Shown: positions 15,182 through 25,892 of the stretch, piece by piece
Position numbering within the stretch: the stretch's first letter is position 1
Layout of the letters: every line of letters starts with the position of its first letter
NCBI RefSeq assembly: GCF_049671645.1
Contig: NZ_JBATVG010000014.1
Coordinates: 248,001-312,000, forward strand
Length of the DNA stretch: 64,000 bases
Direction: 5' to 3'
DNA from: Castellaniella sp049671645
GTDB taxonomy: Bacteria; Pseudomonadota; Gammaproteobacteria; Burkholderiales; Burkholderiaceae_B
Program-made: the position numbers and the translations under genes
The notes under the pieces: generated by a model
Databases searched by the model: none
What the model was told of the DNA's origin: nothing
What the model saw: the letters and a program-made list of their open reading frames with translations, nothing else

Positions 15182-16231
15182 TCAGTCGACGAGGGTCTGG
15201 GCGCCGCCCGCGGCCTGGGCTTCGATCGCGCCCAGCGTGTAGACGGTTTCGCCCTGAGCCCGTAATGTAGCCGCGACGGCGTCGGCCCGGGCGGTATCGA
15301 CCACCAGCACCATGCCGATGCCGCAATTGAAGACACGAGCCATTTCCTGGTCGGCCACGCCGCCCTGGGCCTGCAGCCACTGGAACAGCATCGGCCATTG
15401 CCAGGCATCGCGGTGCAGATGGGCGCACAGCCCGTCGCGCAGGATGCGCGGCACGTTCTCCAGCAGGCCGCCTCCGGTGATGTGCGCCAGGCCCTTGATG
15501 TCCCGTCCGTGCGCAGCCAAGGCGGCCAGCACGGACTTGACGTAGATGCGGGTAGGTTCCATGACCACGTCGCCCAGGGGGCGGCCGCCCAGGTCCTGGT
15601 CCGGCCGCGCGCCGGCATGCTGCAGGATCTTGCGCACCAGGGAATAGCCGTTGGAATGCGCCCCGCTGGAGGCCAGCCCCAGCACGGTGTCACCCACCTG
15701 AATGTCCGCGCCGCTGATGATGGCGGATTTTTCCACCGCCCCCACCGCAAAACCGGCCAGATCGTATTCGCCGTCCGGATACATGCCCGGCATTTCGGCG
15801 GTCTCGCCGCCGATCAGGGCGCAGCCCGCCAATTCGCAGCCCCGGGCGATGCCCCCGACGACCTGGGCGGCCGTATCGACGGACAATTTGCCGCAGGCGA
15901 AGTAATCCAGGAAATACAGGGGCTCGGCCCCCTGCACCAGGATGTCGTTGACGCTCATGGCCACCAGATCGATGCCCACGGTATCGTGGCGCTGCCATTC
16001 GAAGGCCAGCCGCAACTTGGTGCCCACCCCGTCGGTGCCCGACACCAGCACGGGTTCGCGCAGATGTTTCGGAATTTCGAACAGCGCCCCGAAACCGCCG
16101 ATGCCGGCCATGACGCCGGGCCGCATGGTGCGAGCCGCCAGGGGTTTGATGCGGTCGACCAGGGCATCGCCCGCGTCGATATCGACGCCCGCGTCGCGAT
16201 AGGTCATGGAGGGAGTGGTGCCTGATGTCAT
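15182..16231 (-). CDS. purM: Phosphoribosylformylglycinamidine cyclo-ligase PurM
   Basis: Catalyses the ATP-dependent ring closure of FGAM to AIR, fifth step of purine synthesis. The 349-residue protein has the AIRS signatures TYRDAGVDIDAGDALV, GIGGFGALFEI, VSGTDGVGTKLRLAFE, the catalytic-site segment VNDILVQGAEPLYFLDYFACG and ALIGGETAEMPGMY. Later, ITGGGLLENVPR and VFNCGIGMVLVV are typical. Starts at 16231 (MTSGTTPSMTYRD) and 16207 (MTYRD) are both plausible; neither has a strong ribosome binding site. It is divergent from hda with a 62-bp gap. Confidence 0.96.
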   Translation of the reverse strand: MTSGTTPSMTYRDAGVDIDAGDALVDRIKPLAARTMRPGVMAGIGGFGALFEIPKHLREPVLVSGTDGVGTKLRLAFEWQRHDTVGIDLVAMSVNDILVQGAEPLYFLDYFACGKLSVDTAAQVVGGIARGCELAGCALIGGETAEMPGMYPDGEYDLAGFAVGAVEKSAIISGADIQVGDTVLGLASSGAHSNGYSLVRKILQHAGARPDQDLGGRPLGDVVMEPTRIYVKSVLAALAAHGRDIKGLAHITGGGLLENVPRILRDGLCAHLHRDAWQWPMLFQWLQAQGGVADQEMARVFNCGIGMVLVVDTARADAVAATLRAQGETVYTLGAIEAQAAGGAQTLVD

Positions 16232-16273
16232 GAGAAAAGCCGTCGAATGTGCAAGAATTGCAGGTTTGGACAA

Positions 16274-16279
16274 TATAGT
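16274..16279 (+). promoter_or_regulatory. -10-like element of hda
   Basis: TATAGT (5 of 6 to consensus) lies in the short purM/hda divergent region, 14 nt before the first hda ATG. A transcript from here would have a very short leader to 16294 and a 29-nt leader to the ATG at 16315. Confidence 0.4.
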
Positions 16280-16293
16280 GGCCTGATTTTACG

Positions 16294-17037
16294 ATGAACT
16301 CCGGCCCGGTGAGCATGACACAGCAACTGTTACTGGACATCCTGCCTGGGGCGCTGCCCACCCTGGAGGGTTTCATCGCCGGCGCCAACCAGGCTGCCGT
16401 CGATGCCGTCGGCGCTTTGTCCGCCGGACGCTCGCTGTATCTGTGGGGCGGTCTGGGCTCCGGGCGCAGTCATCTGTTGCGGGCCCGCGCCCAGGCCCTG
16501 GGAGGGCACTATCTGGACGCCCGCACCCCGGCGCGCTGGCTGCAGGCGCTGGCCACGGACGAAGACCGCGCGCTGACGCTGGTGGCCGTGGATGACGTGA
16601 ACGACCTGAACGACGCCGCCCAGGCGGCCCTGTTCGCCCTGTTCAACCGCTGGCGGGCCGCCGCCAGCACCGCGGACGCCTTCGCCCTGCTGACGGCGGG
16701 CGACCGGGCGCCCCTGACCATGCCGCTGCGCGAAGACCTGCGCACGCGCCTGGGCTGGGATCTGGTCTTTCGCATCGAACAGTTGTCCGACGAGGACCGC
16801 GCCCAGGCGCTGCGCGATCGCGCCCTGCAACGCGGCCTGAAACTACCCGACGACGTGCTGCACTGGATTCTGACCCACCATGACCGCGACATGGGGCGCC
16901 TGACGGCCCTGATCGACACCCTGGACCAGTATTCCCTGGCCCGCCACCGCCCCGTCACCCTGCCGCTGCTGAAAGAGCTGCTGGCGGGCGCGCCGACGGG
17001 CTCCAAGCCGCAGCCCGACGACCCGACCGCCGGATGA
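16294..17037 (+). CDS. hda: DnaA regulatory inactivator Hda
   Basis: DnaA-paralogous AAA+ protein that, with the DNA-loaded sliding clamp, promotes hydrolysis of DnaA-ATP to limit replication initiation. The 247-residue protein begins near a clamp-binding motif (QQLLLDILP), has the Hda-type P-loop GGLGSGRSHLL where Lys is replaced by Arg, a Walker B LVAVDDVNDL, and ends with a lid domain (DRDMGRLTALIDTLDQYSLARHRPVTLPLLKELL). The ATG at 16315 (MTQQLLLDIL) is an alternative start. It lacks the DnaA DNA-binding domain IV, which separates it from DnaA. It heads the hda-HAD-pcnB-folK series. Confidence 0.92.
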   Translation: MNSGPVSMTQQLLLDILPGALPTLEGFIAGANQAAVDAVGALSAGRSLYLWGGLGSGRSHLLRARAQALGGHYLDARTPARWLQALATDEDRALTLVAVDDVNDLNDAAQAALFALFNRWRAAASTADAFALLTAGDRAPLTMPLREDLRTRLGWDLVFRIEQLSDEDRAQALRDRALQRGLKLPDDVLHWILTHHDRDMGRLTALIDTLDQYSLARHRPVTLPLLKELLAGAPTGSKPQPDDPTAG

Positions 17038-17109
17038 ACCGGCCCCGGACGCCCGCCCTTCGACCCGCGCCCCGCGCATTCCGCCCACCGACCCTTTGAC
17101 GATACGCCC

Positions 17110-17814
17110 ATGACCGCACCTTCCCACCTCGCCCTATTCGATCTGGACCACACCCTGCTGCCCTTCGACAGCGACTACCAATGGGCGGAATTCCTGGCCC
17201 GCACCGGCCGCGCCGGCGATCCGGCGCTGGCGCGCCAGCGTAACGACGATCTGATGCGCCGCTACAACGAAGGCACGCTGTCGGCGGAAGAAGCCGCCGA
17301 TTTCATGCTGGGGCTGCTGCGCCTGGGCGAACCCGACGAACTGGCCCTGTGGCACCAGGACTACATGCGCGAAGTCATCGCGCCCGGCCTGCTGCCCGCC
17401 GCCCGGGCGCTGGTGGCCGATCACCAGACGCGGGGCGGCCTGTGCGCCATCGTCACCGCCACCAACGCCTTCGTCACCGCGCCCATCGCCCGGGCGCTGG
17501 GCATCGACCATCTAATCGCCACCATCCCGCAGCGCGACGCCGACGGCCGTTATACCGGCCGCATCGAGGGCACGCCCAGCTTCAAGGCGGGCAAAGTGCT
17601 TCGCGTGCGCGACTGGCTGCGCGCGCAGAACCTGCAGCTGGAAGATTTCGCCGAGTCCTGGTTCTACAGCGATTCCATGAACGATCTGCCGCTGCTGGAA
17701 GCCGTCACCCACCCCGTGGCCACCAACCCCAGCCCCTCGCTGCGCACACTGGCGCAAGGCCGCGACTGGCGCATTCTGGATCTGTTTGCGGACATGCGGG
17801 ATACAAAGTCTTAA
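17110..17814 (+). CDS. HAD-IB family phosphatase
   Basis: Haloacid-dehalogenase-type hydrolase resembling SerB/histidinol-phosphatase-like HAD-IB enzymes. In the 234-residue protein motif I is LFDLDHTLLPFDSD (nucleophile Asp and general-acid Asp), motif II is IVTATNAFVT, and the later motifs are SFKAGKVLRVR and FYSDSMNDLPLLE with the acidic metal-binding pair. An alpha-helical cap (about 25-85) follows motif I. Genes of this class sit between hda and pcnB in many betaproteobacteria. The physiological substrate is not known; phosphoserine phosphatase is unlikely on context alone. Confidence 0.9.
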   Translation: MTAPSHLALFDLDHTLLPFDSDYQWAEFLARTGRAGDPALARQRNDDLMRRYNEGTLSAEEAADFMLGLLRLGEPDELALWHQDYMREVIAPGLLPAARALVADHQTRGGLCAIVTATNAFVTAPIARALGIDHLIATIPQRDADGRYTGRIEGTPSFKAGKVLRVRDWLRAQNLQLEDFAESWFYSDSMNDLPLLEAVTHPVATNPSPSLRTLAQGRDWRILDLFADMRDTKS

Positions 17815-17817
17815 AAT
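17812..17817 (+). promoter_or_regulatory. -10-like element of pcnB, possibly leaderless
   Basis: TAAAAT ends 7 nt before the pcnB ATG at 17825 and overlaps the stop of the preceding gene. If used, transcription would start at the AUG. No Shine-Dalgarno sequence precedes the start. Confidence 0.4.
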
Positions 17818-17824
17818 ACGCGCC

Positions 17825-19219
17825 ATGCTCAAGCAGACCATCAAAAATTTCGTCTCGCGCCTGTTTGCCACGCCGCCCAGCGGTCCGGCGCGCCTCTCCC
17901 GCGACAAACACGGTATCGACCGGCGGCTGGTATCGCGCCACGCGATCAAGGTCTGCGAGGTCTTGAACCAGCAGGGCTTCGATGCCTATATCGTCGGCGG
18001 GGCCGTGCGCGACCTGATCGTCGGCCTGCAGCCCAAGGACTTCGACGTCGCCACCAACGCCACGCCCAACCAGATCCGCCCGCTGTTTCGCCGCGCCCGC
18101 ATCATCGGCCGGCGCTTCCAGCTGGTGCACGTGGTGTTCGGCCAGGAGATCATCGAAACGTCCACGTTCCGCGCCCCTGCCTCGGGCAATCAGGAAACCG
18201 ACGAACACGGCCGCATCCTGCGCGACAATGAATTCGGCACCCACGAAGAAGACGCCGCGCGACGCGACTTCACCATCAACGCGCTGTATTACGACCCCCT
18301 GAAAGAAGAAGTCATCGACTTTCACCAGGGCGTGGCGGATCTGAAAAACCGCGTGGTGCGCATGATCGGCGATCCGGAAACCCGGTTCCGGGAAGACCCG
18401 GTGCGCATGCTGCGCGCGCTGCGTTTCCAGGCCAAGCTGGGCGCCCGCATCGATCCGGCCACCGAGGCCCCGATCACGCAACTGGCCGCGCTGATCGAAC
18501 ACGTCCCGGCCTCGCGCCTGTTCGACGAGACCCTGAAACTGCTGACCTGCGGCCACGCCATGGACTGCCTGCGCGAACTCAGCCGCTCGGGCCTGACCAA
18601 AAGCCTGATCCCGCTGATCGACCGCATCTTCGAGGAAGACGGCGGCGAGGCCTTCGTGGAAATCGCCCTGTCGCGCACCGACGCCCGCGTGCGGGCAGGC
18701 AAGCCCATCAGCCCCAGTTTCCTGTTCGCCGCCCTGCTATGGCGGCTGGTGCAAAAGCGCTGGATCACGCTGATGGCCCAGGACGTGCAGCGCAACGAAG
18801 CCCTGATCCGCGCCGCCGACTCGGTGATCGACGAACAGATGGACAAGCTGGCCATCCAGCGCCGCCATCAGGCGGACATGCGCGAGATCTGGCTGATGCA
18901 GGCGCGCTTCGAACGCGCCACGGTCCGATCGATCTGGCGCATGATGGAACAGCCCCGCTTCCGCGCCTCCGTGGATTTCCTGCAGTTGCGCGCCGAAGCC
19001 CGCGAGGTCGACAGCGTGCTGGCGCAATGGTGGATGGACCTGGCCGACAGCGGCGACGAACGCCGCAGCCAGATGATCGACACCTGGCAGGCTGGCCACG
19101 CCGGCGCCCGGCGTGTGGGATCGGGGGCGACGCGCAAGCGCCGGCGCCGGCGCAAACCGGGCGACACCTCATCCGACGCGGCCTCGTCCCACGACGGGAC
19201 ACCCGATCAGACTGCCTGA
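17825..19219 (+). CDS. pcnB: Poly(A) polymerase I PcnB
   Basis: Adds 3' poly(A) tails that mark RNAs for degradation. The 464-residue class II nucleotidyltransferase has the head motif AYIVGGAVRDLIVGLQPKD with catalytic DFDVAT, the RRF-Q-LVHV strand, EDAARRDFTINALYYDP and the RFREDPVRMLRALRF neck typical of PcnB rather than of CCA-adding enzymes. The C terminus is very basic (TRKRRRRRKPGD), as in RNA-binding tails of the family. The ATG at 17825 starts MLKQTIKNFVSR; the in-frame start at 17786 lies inside the HAD gene. It is followed by folK after 71 bp. Confidence 0.95.
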   Translation: MLKQTIKNFVSRLFATPPSGPARLSRDKHGIDRRLVSRHAIKVCEVLNQQGFDAYIVGGAVRDLIVGLQPKDFDVATNATPNQIRPLFRRARIIGRRFQLVHVVFGQEIIETSTFRAPASGNQETDEHGRILRDNEFGTHEEDAARRDFTINALYYDPLKEEVIDFHQGVADLKNRVVRMIGDPETRFREDPVRMLRALRFQAKLGARIDPATEAPITQLAALIEHVPASRLFDETLKLLTCGHAMDCLRELSRSGLTKSLIPLIDRIFEEDGGEAFVEIALSRTDARVRAGKPISPSFLFAALLWRLVQKRWITLMAQDVQRNEALIRAADSVIDEQMDKLAIQRRHQADMREIWLMQARFERATVRSIWRMMEQPRFRASVDFLQLRAEAREVDSVLAQWWMDLADSGDERRSQMIDTWQAGHAGARRVGSGATRKRRRRRKPGDTSSDAASSHDGTPDQTA

Positions 19220-19290
19220 TCCCCTGCCGGGCGGCTCTCGGCAGGCACAGGCGCTTGCCGCCCGCCCTCCGCCCGCCTTCGCCAATTCCC

Positions 19291-19818
19291 ATGAACGGAC
19301 ACACCACAGACCCCGGACAGGACCGGCCCCACACCGTCACGGCTTATATCGGCCTGGGGGCGAACCTCGGGGACGCCATCGGCACCTTGCAGGCGGCGGC
19401 GCGGGAAATCGCCGCCACACCGGGGGTCGAGGCCTTGCGCCTGTCCCCGTTCTACGGCACGGCCCCGGTCGGCTGCACGGGCCCCGACTACGTCAACGCC
19501 GTGGCGGAAATCCGGACCGGACTGGGCGCGCGCGCCCTACTGACCGCCCTGCAGGCCATCGAACAAGGCCATGGACGCGAACGCCCCTACCGCAATGCGC
19601 CGCGCACACTGGACCTGGACTTGCTGTGGCATGGAGGACAGGCGACCGACGAACCCGGCCTGATCGTGCCCCACCCGCGCATGCACGAACGCGCGTTCGT
19701 GCTGCGCCCGCTGATGGACCTGGCGCCCGGCCTGGTCCTCGCCCAGGGAGATCTGCCCGCCCTGCTGGCGCGCTGCGCGGACCAGACGATCAGGCCCCTG
19801 CCCAGCCCCTGCGCCTAG
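19291..19818 (+). CDS. folK: 2-amino-4-hydroxy-6-hydroxymethyldihydropteridine pyrophosphokinase FolK
   Basis: Transfers pyrophosphate from ATP to 6-hydroxymethyl-dihydropterin in folate synthesis. The 175-residue protein shows YIGLGANLGD at the start, SPFYGTAPVG, PDYVNAVAEI, the signature ERPYRNAPRTLDLDLLW (metal-binding Asp pair) and IVPHPRMHERAFVLRPL. The ATG at 19291 gives a typical HPPK length plus a short polar leader. The 3' end overlaps the convergent SnoaL-VOC gene by 4 bp. A second folate gene, folA, lies 1.8 kb downstream. Confidence 0.95.
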   Translation: MNGHTTDPGQDRPHTVTAYIGLGANLGDAIGTLQAAAREIAATPGVEALRLSPFYGTAPVGCTGPDYVNAVAEIRTGLGARALLTALQAIEQGHGRERPYRNAPRTLDLDLLWHGGQATDEPGLIVPHPRMHERAFVLRPLMDLAPGLVLAQGDLPALLARCADQTIRPLPSPCA

Positions 19819-20732
19819 GACCGCCCGGCGCACATGTCGGCGGCGGCCTGCTGGATGGCGGCCGGGTCCAGATCGCGCACGTGGGTCGCCAGGGACCAAC
19901 GGTGGCCATAGGGGTCGCTCACGACCCCGTAGCGATCCCCCCAGAACATGTCCTGGGGCTCCATCACGCTCGTGGCGCCGGCTTCGACCGCCTGCCGGAA
20001 CGCGGCATCCGCGTCCCGGACGTACAGATGGATCGTCACCGGCGTGCCCTTCAGCGTCACGGGGCTGGGCGACTGGCATTCCGCCGATTCTTCCATCAGC
20101 ATGACGGCCGAATCCCCAATGCGCAGGCAAGCGTGCAGCAGGCCGCCCTGCGGCGCATCCAGACGCGCCATGACACTGGCTCCGAAGGCCTTGCCATAGA
20201 AATCGACGGCGGACGCCGCATTCACGCAGACCAGATGCGGCGTGACGGTATTCATGTCCGTCGGGATGGGCTGCACGCGGGCCGGCCCATCGGGCGACAG
20301 GGACATCAGGGCCTTGCCGGTTCCCATGTCGCAGGGAAACGAGAAGTGCTCGTGCGCGATCAACCAGCGCCCGTCGATCCGCCGGAAGCCGGTGCTCATC
20401 CGGCTCCAGCATCCGGGCTCCTCATCGCCCTGCCCGCAACTGACCAGCGCATGCGCGTACGCCAGGTGCCCGTCAGCCTGGATGTCCAGATCGCGAAAGC
20501 CGAACTGGACATCGAACGGGCAGGCCTCCAGGCAGGCGCGCCAGTGCGCGCCGTAGGCCTCGCGCCCCAGGAAGCGCAGGGACTGGATCGCGTCGTAGGC
20601 GACGACATCGGGCGCATAGCACGCCATCAGGGCCTCCATATCGCGCTGGCTGGCCGCCTGGCGCCAGGTTTCCAGGACCTGTCGCAATGCCGCGTCGGCG
20701 GGGGATGCGGGGGAAATGCTTGCAGTCATCAT
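19815..20732 (-). CDS. SnoaL-like domain fused to VOC/glyoxalase domain
   Basis: Two-domain protein (305 residues) of unknown substrate. Residues about 8-145 form a SnoaL/DUF4440-like cone fold (LRQVLETWRQAASQRDMEALMACYAPDVVAYD in parts, then FRRIDGRWLIAHEHFSFP). Residues about 160-290 form a VOC (PhnB/bleomycin-resistance-like) domain (TPHLVCVNAASAVDFYGKAFGA, VTIHLYVRDADAAFRQAVEAGAT, DRYGVVSDPYGHRWSLATHV). The start is one of two consecutive ATGs (20732/20729) behind AGAGGAG. It is transcribed away from an HxlR-type regulator across an AT-rich region with an inverted repeat, so it is the likely target of that regulator. Each domain is common alone; the pair in one chain is less so. Confidence 0.85.
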   Translation of the reverse strand: MMTASISPASPADAALRQVLETWRQAASQRDMEALMACYAPDVVAYDAIQSLRFLGREAYGAHWRACLEACPFDVQFGFRDLDIQADGHLAYAHALVSCGQGDEEPGCWSRMSTGFRRIDGRWLIAHEHFSFPCDMGTGKALMSLSPDGPARVQPIPTDMNTVTPHLVCVNAASAVDFYGKAFGASVMARLDAPQGGLLHACLRIGDSAVMLMEESAECQSPSPVTLKGTPVTIHLYVRDADAAFRQAVEAGATSVMEPQDMFWGDRYGVVSDPYGHRWSLATHVRDLDPAAIQQAAADMCAGRS

Positions 20733-20820
20733 CGTCTCCTCTGGCAGCCCGCATGACGGGCTCTGTTCTGATCCGGACGGGCGTCGCCCGGATGCCACAA
20801 CTATACGATTCTATGGTCCT

Positions 20821-20846
20821 AAAAAATAACTATTAAATTATTTTTT
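20821..20846. promoter_or_regulatory. Candidate HxlR operator
   Basis: AAAAAATAA (20821-20829) and TTATTTTTT (20838-20846) form a perfect inverted repeat in a sharply AT-rich divergent region. It lies 25 nt upstream of the regulator start and about 90 nt upstream of the SnoaL-VOC gene. HxlR proteins bind AT-rich inverted repeats in such places. Confidence 0.5.
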
Positions 20847-20857
20847 ATAACTTGTCG

Positions 20858-20863
20858 TAGAAT
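20858..20863 (+). promoter_or_regulatory. -10-like element of the HxlR gene, possibly leaderless
   Basis: TAGAAT ends 7 nt before the ATG at 20871, which would place the transcript start on the AUG. No ribosome binding site is visible. Confidence 0.4.
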
Positions 20864-20870
20864 GTTCCGT

Positions 20871-21539
20871 ATGACGACTCAACGAAGTTACGGAGACGGT
20901 TGCGCCGCGGCCCATGCGCTCGACCTGATCGGAGAACGCTGGGCATTGCTGATCGTGCGCGAACTGCTGCTCGGCCCAAAGCGTTTCACCGACCTGCGCG
21001 CCGGGCTTCCGGGCATCAGCGCCAACGTCCTGACCCAACGTCTGACTCGGCTGGAAGCCAGCGGTGTCCTGTCGCGTCGCCGTCTGCCGCCCCCCGCCTC
21101 CGTTGCCGTCTACGATCTCAGCCCCTGGGGACGCGAACTGGAACCCATCCTGCTGCAACTGGTGCGCTGGGGCGTCCAATCACCGGCATTCGTGCGCGGC
21201 AGCCCCTTGAACGCGGACGCCCTGATCCTTTCTTTTCGCACGCTGTTCGATCCCCTGGCCGCCCAGGGCCGGGACACCTGCGTCACGCTGGTCCTGGATG
21301 GACAGGCCTTCTCTGCGATGGTTCTGGCAGGCCAGCTGGACGTCGCGCGCGGCCCCGCCGCCGCGCCATCGCGCGCCACCCTGTCGACCGACCCGACCAC
21401 CCTGCTGCACATGGCCTATGGCCATATCGCCCTCGAAGCGATGCTGGCGCAAGGCCGGGCCGACTACAGCGGCGAACGCGCGGCCATCGAACGATTCCTG
21501 GGTTGCTTCTCGGTTCCCGGCGTCGCCGCCCCCGACTGA
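20871..21539 (+). CDS. HxlR family transcriptional regulator with C-terminal extension
   Basis: Winged-helix regulator, probably controlling the divergent SnoaL-VOC gene and itself. The HxlR core (residues about 5-95) is clear: GDGCAAAHALDLIGERWALLIVRELLLGP in parts, RFTDLRAGLPGISANVLTQRL, the wing, and VYDLSPWGRELEPILLQLVRWG. The protein is 222 residues, roughly twice the size of a minimal HxlR. The extra C-terminal 115 residues contain a strand-rich segment (TCVTLVLDGQAFSAMVLAGQLDV) that could be an SCP2-like ligand-binding domain. The start at 20871 is preferred over 20862 because of the -10 position. Confidence 0.9.
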   Translation: MTTQRSYGDGCAAAHALDLIGERWALLIVRELLLGPKRFTDLRAGLPGISANVLTQRLTRLEASGVLSRRRLPPPASVAVYDLSPWGRELEPILLQLVRWGVQSPAFVRGSPLNADALILSFRTLFDPLAAQGRDTCVTLVLDGQAFSAMVLAGQLDVARGPAAAPSRATLSTDPTTLLHMAYGHIALEAMLAQGRADYSGERAAIERFLGCFSVPGVAAPD

Positions 21540-21620
21540 CACCCGCCGAACCCCGGACGCCGCAGCCATCTGGTTTACACTGGGCGGCGCCTTCTCCTCT
21601 CACCGTTCCGGAAATCCGCC

Positions 21621-22130
21621 ATGCCCGCCCTGCCCCCCATCCGCCTGGTCGTCGCCTACACCGACAACCGCACCATCGGGCTCGACGGCGGCATGCCCTG
21701 GCACCTGCCGGGCGACCTGGCGCATTTCAAGCGCAGCACGCTGGGTCACCCGATCCTGATGGGCCGCAAGACTTGGCTGTCCCTGGGGCGCCCCCTGCCG
21801 GGGCGGCGCAATCTGGTGTTGACCCGGGATGCGTCGTTCACGGCAGCCGGAGCCGAATGCTTCGCGTCCCTGGAGGCCGCGCTGGCGGCCTGCCAGGGCG
21901 CGGAACGCATCTGCGTGATCGGCGGCGAGCAGATCTTCCGGTTGGCCCTGCCGCTGGCCGACGAACTGATCGCCACGGAAATCCACGCCCGGATCGAAGG
22001 CGATACCTGGTTTCCGGAACTGCCCGCCGGGCAATGGCGGGAAACGGAACGCCTGCCCCAGCCGGCCGGCGATGGCGGCCTGAGCTACGATTTCGTCACA
22101 TACCGGCGCACTACGGCAGCAACGGCCTGA
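21621..22130 (+). CDS. folA: Dihydrofolate reductase FolA
   Basis: NADPH-dependent reduction of dihydrofolate to tetrahydrofolate. The 169-residue protein has RLVVAYTDNRTIGLDGGMPWHLPGDLAHFK in parts (the Met20-type loop and the acidic Asp), the NADPH segment GHPILMGRKTWLSLGRPLPGRRN, and CVIGGEQIFRLALPLADELIATEIHA. It follows the HxlR regulator by 81 bp in the same direction but probably has its own promoter; a -10-like TACACT is at 21576-21581. Confidence 0.96.
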   Translation: MPALPPIRLVVAYTDNRTIGLDGGMPWHLPGDLAHFKRSTLGHPILMGRKTWLSLGRPLPGRRNLVLTRDASFTAAGAECFASLEAALAACQGAERICVIGGEQIFRLALPLADELIATEIHARIEGDTWFPELPAGQWRETERLPQPAGDGGLSYDFVTYRRTTAATA

Positions 22131-22212
22131 ACGCGGCCCGCCTCGCTACCCGCCTGCCGCCCGGACCCGCCAGACACGAACTCAGCCCGCAGGGACTGAT
22201 CCGTGTCCGAGC

Positions 22213-22425
22213 TTATGCGCCTGCTTTGGCTCGGGCCCGGATGGCGGTGACGGGCTCGCCCGCAATCCCCCAGTTGTCGGTGTCGATTTCCTCGATCACC
22301 ACGAAGGTGGTCTTGGGATTTTTCCCCAGCACGTCCACCAATAGCTGAGTGGCGCCCTCCATCAGGCGGGCCTTCTGTTCGGCCGTGACCCCTTCGCGGG
22401 TGATCTTGATGTTCACGTACGGCAT
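22213..22425 (-). CDS. 4-oxalocrotonate tautomerase family protein
   Basis: Small tautomerase (70 residues) using the N-terminal proline exposed after Met removal as catalytic base. The sequence MPYVNIKITREGVTAEQKARL and the C-terminal TTFVVIEEIDTDNWGIAGEPVT match the 4-OT/DmpI/YdcE-like group, with the catalytic Arg region near residue 40. The start at 22425 is required to place Pro at position 2; the frame is open further upstream. It lies downstream of gcvP behind a terminator hairpin, so it is likely expressed separately. No degradation pathway gene surrounds it, so its substrate is unknown. Confidence 0.88.
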   Translation of the reverse strand: MPYVNIKITREGVTAEQKARLMEGATQLLVDVLGKNPKTTFVVIEEIDTDNWGIAGEPVTAIRARAKAGA

Positions 22426-22471
22426 GGCGTCTGTCTTCCTCGGTCGGCCCCGGGGGCCGCAAATGCGAAAA

Positions 22472-22493
22472 GGCCCCACCGGATGGTGGGGCC
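22472..22493 (-). terminator. Terminator of the gcvTHP operon
   Basis: GGCCCCACC (22472-22480) and GGTGGGGCC (22485-22493) form a 9-bp stem with a GGAT loop. On the minus strand it is followed by TTTTCGC, 44 nt past the gcvP stop. Confidence 0.8.
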
Positions 22494-22536
22494 CTCGGTC
22501 GGAGCCTATTCTAGGCCCATTCGACGGCCATGCCCA

Positions 22537-25419
<2,883 letters not shown>

Positions 25420-25434
25420 GGGGGTGTTCTCCGG

Positions 25435-25806
25435 TTAAATCTGGGCCTGGTAGGCGGCGGCATCCATCAGGGCATCGACGTCGGCCGCGTTATCGGGGCG
25501 GATCTTGAAGATCCACTGTTCGTAGGCGGCCTCGTTGATCAGGGCCGGCTGGTCGTTCAGGGCCTCGTTGAAGGCGATGACCTCGCCCGCCACCGGCGCG
25601 TAGATGTCGGACGCGGCCTTGACGGATTCCACCACGGCGGCGGTATCGCCCGCCGCCAGGTGGGCGCCGACCTGCACGTCGCCGACGAAGACCAGATCGC
25701 CCAGTTGGTCCTGGGCGTCATCGGTGATGCCGATCAGGAAGCAGTCGCCATCGGCCTTGACCCATTCATGGGAAGCCGTGTATTTGCGGTCGTTGGGAAT
25801 GGACAT
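25435..25806 (-). CDS. gcvH: Glycine cleavage system H protein
   Basis: Lipoyl carrier protein that shuttles the aminomethyl intermediate between GcvP, GcvT and lipoamide dehydrogenase. The 123-residue protein has YTASHEWVKADGD, GITDDAQDQLGDLVFV and the lipoylation site Lys63 in VVESVKAASDIYAPV. The start MSIPNDRKYT at 25806 is standard. It sits between gcvT (86 bp upstream) and gcvP (15 bp downstream). Confidence 0.97.
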   Translation of the reverse strand: MSIPNDRKYTASHEWVKADGDCFLIGITDDAQDQLGDLVFVGDVQVGAHLAAGDTAAVVESVKAASDIYAPVAGEVIAFNEALNDQPALINEAAYEQWIFKIRPDNAADVDALMDAAAYQAQI

Positions 25807-25892
25807 GATGTACCCCGTGAATGTGGTGGTTTGTCAGGAAAAAATGATGCGGCCGGTAGCCCGCACCCATCAGGCTACCCCGCCGGATGCGT

